The notes under the pieces were generated by a model. It made no database searches. It was not told the origin of the DNA and worked only from the letters and a program-made list of their open reading frames with translations. DNA of 64,000 nucleotides from Plumapathes pennacea (taxonomy: Eukaryota; Cnidaria; Anthozoa; Antipatharia; Myriopathidae): NCBI GenBank assembly GCA_964036295.1, contig OZ038462.1, positions 25,059,863 to 25,123,862 on the forward strand, given 5' to 3'. Shown one piece after another: positions 38,401 to 43,900 of this stretch. Each line of letters starts with the position of its first letter. The stretch's first letter is position 1. A program made the translations under genes and the position numbers.

Positions 38401-39565
38401 GACTTTGTACTTTTGTGGCTCAATTTGATTTATACATGTCTATCCATTAATGATATGTCAGTCAACTAATTCGTTATATAGACATTAATCAGTCAGTCAA
38501 ACAGTATTTAACAAATTTGCATGAGTTCAAAATCTTGATGCGTCATTTGCTGGCAACGGAGCGCAACACCCCACGGACCATCTGACCGCAATGCGCATCG
38601 GACATAATAGACTGTTGTGGAAGTTTCGAATTGCACTGCGGGAGTGTGACGACAATGTGAAGAACGCACTTGTTCATTAATATAAACACAAATTCTTAAA
38701 TACAAAATAATTAATTAGCAAAAAAAGATACGGCAGAGTGTGGTGAGAAATCCAAACACCAAATAAAATAATCCTAGATGGGTTGGTTTACAGTGAAAGC
38801 AATCAACATTGTGCAAACTGAGCAGGGCAACTAAATAACACAACGGTATTCATCACTGTTCCAAATAGTTCCAGTAACTTTAGCAACATTGCGGCAACAC
38901 CCTACCCAGTCTCTCGGTTGTACCATGAATGCTGACCTGGATATTCCCAGGTGCTAATGCCAAAGGGTCAGTTTCGACTGACGAAGTTTATACCTTAACT
39001 CTTCGTGGACTAATTGCATGAATTTAGCATCAATTCACTTTGCTTCTTACTTCGATATCAGGTATTATTATTGAGAGGTAGTAGCTGTCGTCTCATGTTA
39101 CGCAAACCTGTCTGTCACCCCAAGTTACCTTCAGTTACTCTCGGAAACTTTTGCTTATCAATAAAGCAGCAAGCCTGATCTTGTAAGCTGATACACCAAG
39201 AACTTTGTAATGCTAAAGTTTTGACGGTGTGCTCGGTTTTGAAGTGATCTTGCAGAACAAAAATGCCAAATATGCAGCGGACATTTAATAAACACAAACA
39301 GCGCCCCTGCTTTTCACCACACAAAACGATACACATGTACTACAAAAAAACAGAGTTGAACTTCGGTGAAGACGAATCGTCCGTACAAACCACAGCAGAG
39401 TTTGTGCGCGGTTCAAATCAACACGCATGTACAGTTAAAGAATGCAGCAGAAAAGCTTTGAAGTGAAGCACTGTTTTCTTTACCTGCTCTTGCTTTTATG
39501 ATCTCCCTGTATCCCGCCGAATCTCGGGCCCCAGAGCGCCTTTTGAAGGAGCCTCCTTCGGCCAT
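1..39565 (-). CDS. Giant dystrophin/utrophin-like protein, N-terminal ~4,600 residues (84 exons, 3' end outside window)
   Basis: Whole-gene entry; segments follow separately. The protein starts at ATG 39,565 (reverse strand), has tandem CH actin-binding domains and then a long spectrin-repeat rod, and is still open at position 1. In-window exon lengths sum to about 13,814 nt and stay in frame: CH part 831 nt, early rod 3,624 nt, five super-units 8,961 nt. The CH2 end reads LLDPVDVDV then PDKKLIIMYLAGLF, closer to dystrophin/utrophin than to nesprin or plakins as I recall those families. CH1 exon lengths of 62, 96, 78 and 93 nt nearly match vertebrate DMD exons 2-5 (62, 93, 78, 93 from memory). 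The family links cortical F-actin to the membrane dystroglycan complex. WW, EF-hand and ZZ domains would lie left of position 1 and are not seen, so the family call rests on the N-terminus. Automatic pipelines might instead call it nesprin-, MSP-300- or dystonin-like. Confidence 0.72.
693..4961 (-). CDS. Rod super-repeat unit 5 (type A, GC-AG intron)
   Basis: Ten exons: 4,679-4,961 (283 nt); 4,295-4,476 (182); 3,902-4,076 (175); 3,645-3,826 (182); 3,341-3,479 (139); 3,097-3,215 (119); 2,475-2,640 (166); 2,187-2,368 (182); 1,400-1,571 (172); 693-874 (182). They total 1,782 nt, 594 residues. It opens with a Glu/Arg-rich helix, then LINWRNDLNDVNSWM and VELPTYERKVEH, closest to unit 3. The exon ending at 3,902 has AAG followed by GCAAGG in coding sense, a GC donor where all other copies use GT. 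Other landmarks are RSRLADVRHWID, HDCEERWDSLNDKIK, LLDQWKDKSNRFDK, NRKWSILDAIKDVV, FRQGAKPGVNLEKL and LNGRWNTLNIEVIE. Confidence 0.85.
875..2186 (-). other. Introns around the 172-nt exon of unit 5
   Basis: Outside the exon 1,400-1,571, the stretch 875-1,399 holds an A-rich run (980-1,025) and AT-rich sequence. 1,572-2,186 holds a segment (about 1,745-2,060) that recurs at 30,575-30,850 (shared CGTCACTTCCG, GTTTGTCGCCA, CCGCACGGCC). Confidence 0.5.
2439..2469. repeat. (CT)n microsatellite
   Basis: About fifteen CT units immediately before the exon 2,475-2,640. It creates a false Glu-Arg open frame on the minus strand. Confidence 0.9.
5364..9173 (-). CDS. Rod super-repeat unit 4 (type B, one intron missing)
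   Basis: Ten exons: 9,023-9,173 (151 nt); 8,706-8,945 (240); 8,386-8,567 (182); 7,897-8,253 (357); 7,686-7,824 (139); 7,431-7,549 (119); 7,021-7,186 (166); 6,718-6,899 (182); 6,296-6,467 (172); 5,364-5,545 (182). They total 1,890 nt, 630 residues. The leading Glu/Arg helix (KRKEQEEEERRRREEEE) and the WRADCNDVDEWL segment are split by an intron and separated by an acidic insert (QVYSAPDDDYFSVFDDE) absent from units 1, 2, 3 and 5. The 357-nt exon equals the 175- and 182-nt exons of other units joined with no intron. The 240-nt exon is almost identical to 148-387 of unit 6. Confidence 0.86.
5860..6255 (-). mobile_element. Possible second tRNA-related SINE
   Basis: On the minus strand 6,250-6,200 reads GGTGGCCGAATGGTTAGCAC, an A-box resembling Leu/Ser tRNAs. 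It is followed by GC-rich sequence and a 300-base body that includes CCACCCGTGGTTTCG-type sequence on the plus strand. No clean B-box is seen. It fills most of the intron 5,546-6,295. Confidence 0.4.
9244..13547 (-). CDS. Rod super-repeat unit 3 (type A)
   Basis: Ten exons: 13,253-13,547 (295 nt); 12,622-12,803 (182); 12,054-12,228 (175); 11,467-11,648 (182); 11,240-11,378 (139); 10,908-11,026 (119); 10,493-10,658 (166); 10,051-10,232 (182); 9,772-9,943 (172); 9,244-9,425 (182). They total 1,794 nt, 598 residues. The first exon opens with a long Arg/Glu-rich stretch (RREREEEERRRREEEEQ type) and then LINWRNERNDVERWL. The second reads LDLPTYERKFQN. These two exons are closer to unit 5 than to neighbouring unit 4. 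The last exon could be extended to 9,482 by a second acceptor, but 9,425 gives the 182 nt seen in every other copy and keeps the frame. Confidence 0.84.
10712..10889. mobile_element. GGACACC repeat family, copy 1
   Basis: Multiple GGACACCTCTAAGA-like words plus CTTCAGTCATTTACTCT and a terminal AGAGGGAGTTGAC, shared with 26,553-26,712. Confidence 0.55.
11696..12006. mobile_element. CCAAT-rich MITE-like repeat, copy 1
   Basis: Ends resemble AGAGCTGTTTTCAAATGAC and CATCCGAAAACGCTCT as degenerate inverted repeats. The body holds several ATTGG/CCAAT words (GATTGGTCC, GGCCAATC, GATTGGCTT, GATTGGTTG). Confidence 0.55.
13969..17906 (-). CDS. Rod super-repeat unit 2
   Basis: Ten exons: 17,636-17,906 (271 nt); 17,363-17,544 (182); 16,909-17,083 (175); 16,627-16,808 (182); 16,096-16,222 (127); 15,839-15,957 (119); 15,420-15,585 (166); 15,171-15,352 (182); 14,346-14,517 (172); 13,969-14,150 (182). 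They total 1,758 nt, 586 residues. The first exon starts with a Lys/Glu/Arg-rich segment (ALEEEEKAREAAKKK) and then INWRAGLDEVDLWLK. The fifth exon is 12 nt shorter than its 139-nt counterparts, an in-frame loss of four residues. Shared landmarks include LPIYKEKFHD, AQDCEERWDSLNDKI, VTWQPSVDEAND, NRKWSILESLKDVM, FRRGSKPGVNLEKL and LNGRWNTLNIDVIE. This is cytoskeletal rod sequence; I see no catalytic motif. Confidence 0.85.
14573..14695. mobile_element. Small inverted-repeat element
   Basis: AAGGCTGGTT at the left and AACCAGCCTT at the right enclose about 100 bases rich in AAGCAAGCGCA. It lies just before the GGGCCC element at 14,816. Confidence 0.5.
14816..15055. mobile_element. GGGCCC-ended MITE family, copy 1
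   Basis: It begins GGGCCCGGTTTTTC, ends CGAAAAACTGGGCCC, and carries sub-terminal CTAATCCTGGATTA and its complement. Length about 240 bases, intronic. Confidence 0.65.
16315..16554. mobile_element. GGGCCC-ended MITE family, copy 2
   Basis: GGGCCCGATTGTTT at the left and CGAACAACTGGGCCC at the right, with the same inner GGATTA motifs as copy 1. Confidence 0.65.
17165..17362. repeat. Pentanucleotide GTGTC/GTGCC satellite
   Basis: About forty units of CGTGT/CGTGC with TTGTC variants fill the intron 17,084-17,362 and end directly at the donor side of the exon starting at 17,363. Confidence 0.85.
18022..22356 (-). CDS. Rod super-repeat unit 1 of the dystrophin-like protein
   Basis: Ten exons in protein order: 22,119-22,356 (238 nt); 21,668-21,849 (182); 21,091-21,265 (175); 20,786-20,967 (182); 20,471-20,609 (139); 19,951-20,069 (119); 19,629-19,794 (166); 19,298-19,479 (182); 18,801-18,972 (172); 18,022-18,203 (182). 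They total 1,737 nt, 579 residues. The first exon holds a short Glu/Arg-rich helix (LEEEEEQRR) followed by WRQDYDDVEEWLE. Later landmarks are LPVYEPRY, WIDDKNGELDS, LVKDPLTSPEDKV, ITWPSSVDAANE, NRKWSILDALKDVM and LNGRWNTLNIDVIE. The unit reads as about five spectrin repeats. It is the most divergent of the set and borders the ordinary rod, so it may be the oldest copy or the edge of the expansion. Confidence 0.82.
18323..18719. mobile_element. Two tandem copies of the TTAA/CCCTTT MITE family
   Basis: Copies at about 18,323-18,517 and 18,519-18,719. Each starts near CCCTTTCACTCCTAA and ends GGGAGTGAAAGGGT, with internal CAAAGTTCTCC. They share one boundary and sit in the intron between the last two exons of unit 1. 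Confidence 0.65.
20120..20400. repeat. GGTCTGAAATAGGGTA-containing dispersed-repeat candidate
   Basis: Four imperfect internal copies of TTGGTCTGAAGTAGGGT run from a G run at 20,144 to CCCGGGCGGCGCACTCCC at about 20,355. It lies in the intron 20,070-20,470. Confidence 0.5.
21418..21602. mobile_element. Inverted-repeat element with GGATAGCGCTATCC core
   Basis: It starts GGGCCCGGTTCTTCAGAG and ends GGATAGCGCTATCCACTC then CAACTAGGC, with GATAGCGCTC near the left end. Intronic, about 185 bases. Confidence 0.5.
22636..22700. repeat. Poly-T tract and (TTTTTTGC)n repeat
   Basis: About 22 T followed by five GCTTTTTT units, directly before the exon 22,715-22,896 on its donor side. Confidence 0.85.
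22715..33711 (-). CDS. Dystrophin-like proximal rod: about ten spectrin repeats
   Basis: Twenty-two exons: 33,571-33,711; 33,021-33,202; 32,634-32,775; 32,165-32,346; 31,874-31,934; 31,470-31,537; 30,910-31,066; 30,343-30,524; 29,843-30,018; 29,399-29,580; 28,362-28,542; 27,688-27,869; 27,331-27,505; 26,760-26,941; 26,082-26,256; 25,688-25,869; 25,057-25,231; 24,752-24,933; 24,149-24,323; 23,650-23,831; 23,258-23,435; 22,715-22,896. From 30,524 leftward each ~119-residue spectrin repeat is coded by a 182-nt plus a ~175-nt exon. The 175-nt exon carries the helix-A Trp (for example LAEWENR, LKKWQEGL, LDKWRISS) and the 182-nt exon ends with a helix-C RWD/EWQ-type motif (LQGRWDAF, LHDEWQKL, INRWDRIK). 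Two very short exons (61 and 68 nt) near 31.5-31.9 kb look like a hinge or linker rich in E, V and P (VDPVEPPVV). Start and end phases are both 0 (3,624 nt). Confidence 0.8.
23090..23215 (-). mobile_element. tRNA-derived SINE-like fragment
   Basis: On the minus strand the element begins GGCAGTGTGGTCGAGTAGTT (A-box-like, about 23,213-23,194) and about 60 bases later contains GGTTCAAGTCTCGC (B-box-like, about 23,136-23,122). A longer insert than in a real tRNA separates the boxes and no cloverleaf closes, so I call it a tRNA-derived retroposon, not a tRNA gene. It sits in the intron before the exon at 23,258-23,435. Confidence 0.55.
24400..24670. repeat. ~57-60-bp tandem repeat
   Basis: Five copies around TGCCTGGTAAGTGCATTGTG and AACCACTTTGTAATTTTC in the intron 24,324-24,751. 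Several copies contain GGTAAGTG, a perfect splice-donor look-alike on the plus strand only. Confidence 0.7.
25272..25483. mobile_element. TTAA-flanked piggyBac-like MITE
   Basis: TTAACCCTTTCATTCC at the left and GGGAGTGAAAGGGTTAA at the right give terminal inverted repeats beginning CCCTTT inside TTAA target sites, the piggyBac superfamily pattern. It is about 210 bases long and has no coding capacity. Confidence 0.7.
26553..26712. mobile_element. GGACACC repeat family, copy 2
   Basis: ACGGACACCCCTCTAAGAC, CTTCAGTCATTTACTCT and TGGAGGGAGTTGACTG match copy 1. CAGCCAACTCTC and GAGTTGACTG form the ends. Confidence 0.55.
28092..28340. mobile_element. MITE with TTTACACT/GTAAACG ends
   Basis: AGACCACGTTTACACTAGAG at the left mirrors CATTGTAAACGTAGTCTG at the right, and GAGCAAATGCTTCCGGA mirrors AACTTTTGCTCC. 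About 250 bases in the intron 27,870-28,361. Confidence 0.6.
28743..29054. mobile_element. CCAAT-rich MITE-like repeat, copy 2
   Basis: Same layout as 11,696-12,006: AAAGCGGTTTTCGGATGACC at the left, GTTTTCGGAAAGCCGCTCT at the right, and the same ordered ATTGG words inside. It directly abuts the TTAA MITE at 29,065. Confidence 0.6.
29065..29281. mobile_element. TTAA-flanked piggyBac-like MITE (inverted copy)
   Basis: Same family as 25,272-25,483, in the opposite orientation (CAACTTCAATTTTCTCC precedes ATGGTTGGGAGAATT). TTAA is present at both ends. Confidence 0.7.
30098..30325. mobile_element. GC-rich fold-back element, copy 1
   Basis: GCAAGCGTTTCCGTAGG at the left is mirrored by GAAAACGCTTGCTACGCAG at the right, with AAAATTG/CAATTTT words and G-rich then C-rich centres. 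A longer relative is at 34,100-34,400. Confidence 0.5.
33864..39565 (-). CDS. Dystrophin-like N-terminus: start codon and CH1-CH2 actin-binding domain
   Basis: Nine exons: 39,484-39,565; 37,279-37,340; 35,955-36,050; 35,459-35,536; 34,991-35,083; 34,804-34,910; 34,646-34,729; 34,441-34,556; 33,864-33,976. All have AC...CT borders on the plus strand (GT-AG when reversed), and the phases join without a break. The protein starts MAEGGSFKRRSGARD, a basic leader of about 28 residues. CH1 begins EREEIHKKTFTKWINAQ, the actinin-type actin-binding signature, and continues through DLIHDLQDGHVLLSLLE, KMRLHKLNNV, HDIVDGKTTSILGLVW. CH2 contains NWCENVMEG, DFTTSWRDGLGFNAIIH, SHKPDLFNF, LEHAF and LLDPVDVDV. 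This would bind F-actin at the cell cortex. The ATG is chosen because it opens the only exon whose 82 nt join in phase to the 62-nt exon. The split of one DMD-like exon into 107 + 84 nt is a difference from vertebrates. Confidence 0.85.
34100..34400. mobile_element. GC-rich fold-back element, copy 2
   Basis: GCTTGCGTAGCAAGCGTT at the left and AACGCTTGCTTCGCAGGC at the right form arms. Inside are AAAATTGGGG, a 20-base G run (34,201-34,221) and CCCCGCCCCCTC repeats, then CCCCAATTTTCGCG. Confidence 0.5.
36051..37278 (-). other. Second intron of the dystrophin-like gene (1.2 kb)
   Basis: Mostly unique sequence. ORFs at 36,478-36,900 (minus) and 36,487-36,769 (plus) lack domains. Two related stretches, AAACCACAACTATATAAACAAGG at about 36,971 and AAACCACAACTGTATACAAGG at about 37,069, suggest a small local duplication. 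Confidence 0.45.
37341..39483 (-). other. First intron of the dystrophin-like gene (2.1 kb)
   Basis: It contains the TTG repeat at 37,408 and a 22-base C run at 38,179-38,200. I see no exon-like open frame or repeat family otherwise. It may hold regulatory sequence, but nothing specific can be named. Confidence 0.5.
37408..37437. repeat. (TTG)n microsatellite
   Basis: About ten TTG units in the first intron of the dystrophin-like gene. Confidence 0.85.
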
Positions 39566-40971
39566 TTCGGCCCCAATTCAGCCGATAGCGACGTCTGTTA
39601 GAACTTGATAACCTTCGCTCTCCGCAATCAGATGCGTATGGTAGGTTGTGTTCACGCACCGCCTGCTTGCCACAGTGTTATGTAAATTTAAACCAAACAT
39701 TTGAATGACGGAGTTCCGCAATTGTTTAGCTTCGTGTTGTTCAATACTGGAAGAGCTGTAACGACACGCTAGAGTGAACTACAAGAATTTATTTTAGTCC
39801 CAGAGGTAACGCCACGTTTTGGGTCTTGAACGACGGTCATCTTTGAGTCTGCCTTGGAGCAGCTCCGAGTCAATTGATGTTCCATTAATTATACAGTCTA
39901 ATAATTTGTCGTCATTGCTCAGCAACAAGTTATTTTAGGGCACTCATGGCGTGATCACAAACCAGTAGGCGTGTTTGTCTTTTCACGAAGCCCTACTAAG
40001 CTTCAAGAATCAGCCCGGATTCAAACATGCAACAAGGTGCGATATAAATAGTGTATAAGAGGGAAGCCTGCCACGAATTATGTTCGATCGGACTGAAAAA
40101 TAATGGTGAAAAATTAGACACGATACCACAACAAAAAAATCGGCAAAAGCACTGCCCTAGTTTTCTCGGAAAAGTTAACAGCTTCTCATTATTTCGACAT
40201 TGTCGCGACAGTAAGTGTTGTTTGCTTGCAGATCCATTTTCGAGCGAGTGACAACGTATAAATACGAGATATCAAGTGGCAAGGCAACACCCACGCGCGG
40301 GCGGAAACTTGTCACGCAACATCTGGCTGCGGTAGTACTTGGTGTAAGCCTTCTTGAAACGTCCCGAAATATTTCAACTGTTCTGTGTGAAGTCGATATT
40401 ATTTTGTGCATGTCGAAATGTACCCTGGCACGGCAGGATTCGTGCGCGACGAAACCATAATTCTCTATCAATTCAGCGATTTATATTGTGATCAAGAAAT
40501 CATCAAGTCAAAGAGAAAAAAATCTCCGACGAAGACTTGCTCATGCCCGTGGATGATGGAACTATTAAAATTTAAAGAGCAATGTGTAACGAGCCAGCAA
40601 CACAAAGGAACTGTGCTAGCGTTTAACCTCGCTCCGAACAAACCTCAAGCGAATAAACCTGCATGTATTTCTACTACTGCCTCTAGCCTCTGTCTCGAAA
40701 CTAGAGTGTGCGAATCTCTCACGAAAATTGGTTTACTCGTATGTTCGTTTTCATGCAAATCAAACTCACTGAAGGAAAGGTTTCGCACTGGAGCACAACA
40801 GGCATCTCGGAAATGGCCTATTGTTTACACTTTCCGGAGTGTCCGGACACTACTTGTAAACGAGATAAACGAGATACGTTCCCTGTAATTCTCCCCAGGC
40901 CTTCTCGACCCCAAGGCCAGCCGTGAAGGCCTGGGCCAGAAGGGAAGAAGGCCCGGTTACTCAGAACAAAA
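39566..40971. promoter_or_regulatory. 1.4-kb divergent intergenic region between the dystrophin-like gene and UBE3D
   Basis: The two start codons (39,565 minus, 40,972 plus) face away from each other, so both promoters must lie here or just inside the first exons. I see no convincing TATA box at a fixed distance from either ATG and no CpG-island-like stretch longer than about 100 bases. The ORFs in this interval (for example 40,406-40,888 plus) have no recognisable domains and are probably chance. The dystrophin-like 5' UTR may include further non-coding exons that sequence alone cannot show. Confidence 0.5.
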
Positions 40972-43900
40972 ATGGCGGATCGAACTGAAGATTTACCTGC
41001 TTGGTGTGACATCCAGCGGAACATCGGTGCAGTTCACATTATGCTCGGCTTGCACGGGCTCAGGGGAGGTGAAGCGGCAGCTGTGTCGACCAACAGGAAA
41101 GTGCGCATCCTGCCTGGTAAGGTTGTTGCAACCAGCACAAATGACACTCTTGGTTGTAGAGAATTTGACCCGTGTGACGCGAAGGACTCAGTTTGTGTTC
41201 AACTGCCAGGTGAGAATGAAATGTGGTGAAATCACAAAGTTTCATACAAATCACATGCATCACAAAGTTTCATACAAATCACATGCATACTGTGGCTATG
41301 TATCTGGATCTTCCACTTCTTTACTCATTTACGGTATGTATGTACTGTTTGGATTTTTCAAAGTCTTCAAAACCAAGGTCAGTCTCCTACTGTGTACTAC
41401 CAGGATTTCACCATTATGATCGTTATTATTGTTACATATGTAAATAATGTCACAAGATATGCAGTACAGCCACAGGAAGCACAATCGTGGTTGAAGTTTG
41501 AAAATAAAAGAAATTTGATTCACCTTGCCCCTCAGTGTCTTTATTCCTTGTGACATTTTGGGGTGGTTCCGGGTCATTTTGAGCGATTTTTTGTTCGGTG
41601 GTGTCCTCCCTGTAAGAAAAGATGTGAGCTGCCTGTGGTACAGCTTTTGAGTTTGAAATTAAAATACATAGTTATTATTCTCGGTGTTAGGTGTGAGAGT
41701 TATTCCAGAGTCCTGCAATGGACTTCAGGTGATCCAAGGGAGAGAGCTGCACATACGCTTCCAGCTCCTAAAGCATGATGGAGACGAAGAATGCACAAGA
41801 TTGGTGAGGAAAGAGCAGCAACAGCTAAGACATGGAGCACACACAGTCTGCTGCAGAAACTGCGGCAACACCATCCTATCTGACAAGATGTGAGTTCATG
41901 CACACAATACAGCCTGGGGTGGATTCAGGATTCTGTGAAGGGGGGGGGGGGGGGTTCATAGATTCAATGAAAGGTACTTTTGAGCTGAAGTATACATTCT
42001 GATCAGTATTTTTTATACTAATTTTTCATGCTAATGAGTATAGAGCCAAAGAGGTTCAAACTATAAAGCCCTGAACCCCCCCCCCCCCCCCCCCCCCCAC
42101 CACATCGATGCACAGTCCTGTGAGTTAATATCCTACATGAATCCATATACACCATGCTGACGAGGAAAGGAGGGGCAGATTGGGGCTATCAGAGGAATAA
42201 CATACAGTTACATTTTTTTAGCGAAAAAGTATTTGTTTGCACTGGGCTAATTTAGGTCAATTCAAACACGAGACTATACAATCGTGTAATCAAGCACCAT
42301 TACTGACTGACAACAAGGTGGACATCTTTACATACACACTCACCAAATACCTTTCAAATTTGATATCCATATGTTTAGCCAGCTCAAACGTGTGCTGGAG
42401 CTGCCAACTGAAAACTGGCAAGAGCTGGCTAAAGATTGGTGTTGTCATACTAACAGTCTCCCCAACATGGCAATGGGCCCCCTTAAGCCAATTCCTGGTG
42501 ACTGCTTAGTGGGAGATCACTATGTCTTGTTGCACCCATCTTCTATGGAGCCCAATAGTGTAGCAATTACATTGGTAAGTATTCTCACAGCCATATTGTG
42601 TAAACATTTCATTCTATTTGGATGACATGTGAGTAAACTACCTTACCTATCTCAACGTAGGAACCAAATTCTCCAGGTGTCAAGTGCACCCGCTGCAGGT
42701 CAATTTTAGGCGATGCGATGATAGAGGAGCAAGCAAACCTAGACGAGCTTGGCTGTAACAACATCACTGCAGTGCAGATATATAAACACAGCATCCATGT
42801 CACAGGGGAGACACTTTTCAGGTTCAGTTTTCTATTCTGATCATTATTTCTGTTAATTTCTTGTTATATCAGTTAAATTGTTATGGTATTATTAACAAAA
42901 TCCATTATTTCAGATCCTATTCCACGGAGGGTTTCATTTCAAGAAGTTTGCTATCAAGAACTAGGGGTGCAATAAACTTTAAATTTCTCATCCAAGGACC
43001 ATCAAAACACAAAACAGTGAAAACATTTGTGTTGGTGAGTCCCTTAAAATTATTAGTAGTACTTTTGTTGACTGTTGTATGCCACCAAATTTGGAACTGA
43101 ATATGTTATTTTTATCTTTGGGGAATATAGGGAATAATACATTTTATTACATAAACTCTGGTGTGATATAGAGATTTCCACCACTGAGAAATGTCGTATC
43201 TGAACATACGTAAAAATACGATATTTTTAGGTGTGTTAATATCAGCCAAGCAGTGATCTTGCATGTTTTTGCATTTCTTAGTGGCAGAAATCTCTGTATC
43301 ACACCAGAGTTTATGAAATAAATAGAATAATACACAGACACTTGGAGATATGAAATTTATCTTCTTGTGTTCATGAGACTCGTGAGATATCGAGATGAAC
43401 ACGAGAAGATAAATTTCATATCTCCAAGCGTCTGTGTATTATTCTATTTATTTCATAAACTCTGGTGTGATTCAGAGACTTCCGCCACTAAGAAATGCAA
43501 AAACATGCAAGATCACTGCTTGGCTGATATTAACACACGTAAAAATATCGTATTTTTACGTGTGTTCAGATATGACATTCCTCAGTGGTGGAAATCTCTA
43601 TGTCACACCAGAGTTTGTGTAATAAAATAAAGTTAATGAGGTATTTCATTTGAGTGGCCACAACTTTGGGGTTCATTTGAGTTTTCTAGGTCGAGTCAAA
43701 TTCTCAATGCGAAATGAAGTTTCTGCTTCCTCTTTTAGTTGTGGCTTTTGAATCCTGCGGCAACAATTGTTACAAATGTTGAGAGCTGGTTCCCTGATGA
43801 CTGTTGTTACCTCTCTGAATCTGACACCAGTTCCAATACAGGTGATAATATGATTAAACACCAGCTGTGATCGAAACCAGGGCTACAGTCTTGTTGTTGT

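Noticed and set aside
22119-39565. Assignment of the giant gene to nesprin (SYNE) or plakin (MACF/dystonin)
   Set aside because: The CH1 start fits all of these, but the CH2 end (LLDPVDVDV, PDKKLIIMYL), SHKPDLF and the exon lengths fit dystrophin/utrophin better. It remains the main alternative until the C-terminus is seen.
40406-40888. 160-codon ORF upstream of UBE3D
   Set aside because: No domain, no splice partners, and it lies in the divergent promoter interval; probably chance.
43112-43630. Pair of similar ORFs on opposite strands
   Set aside because: They result from the palindrome; each is the mirror of the other and matches no family I know.
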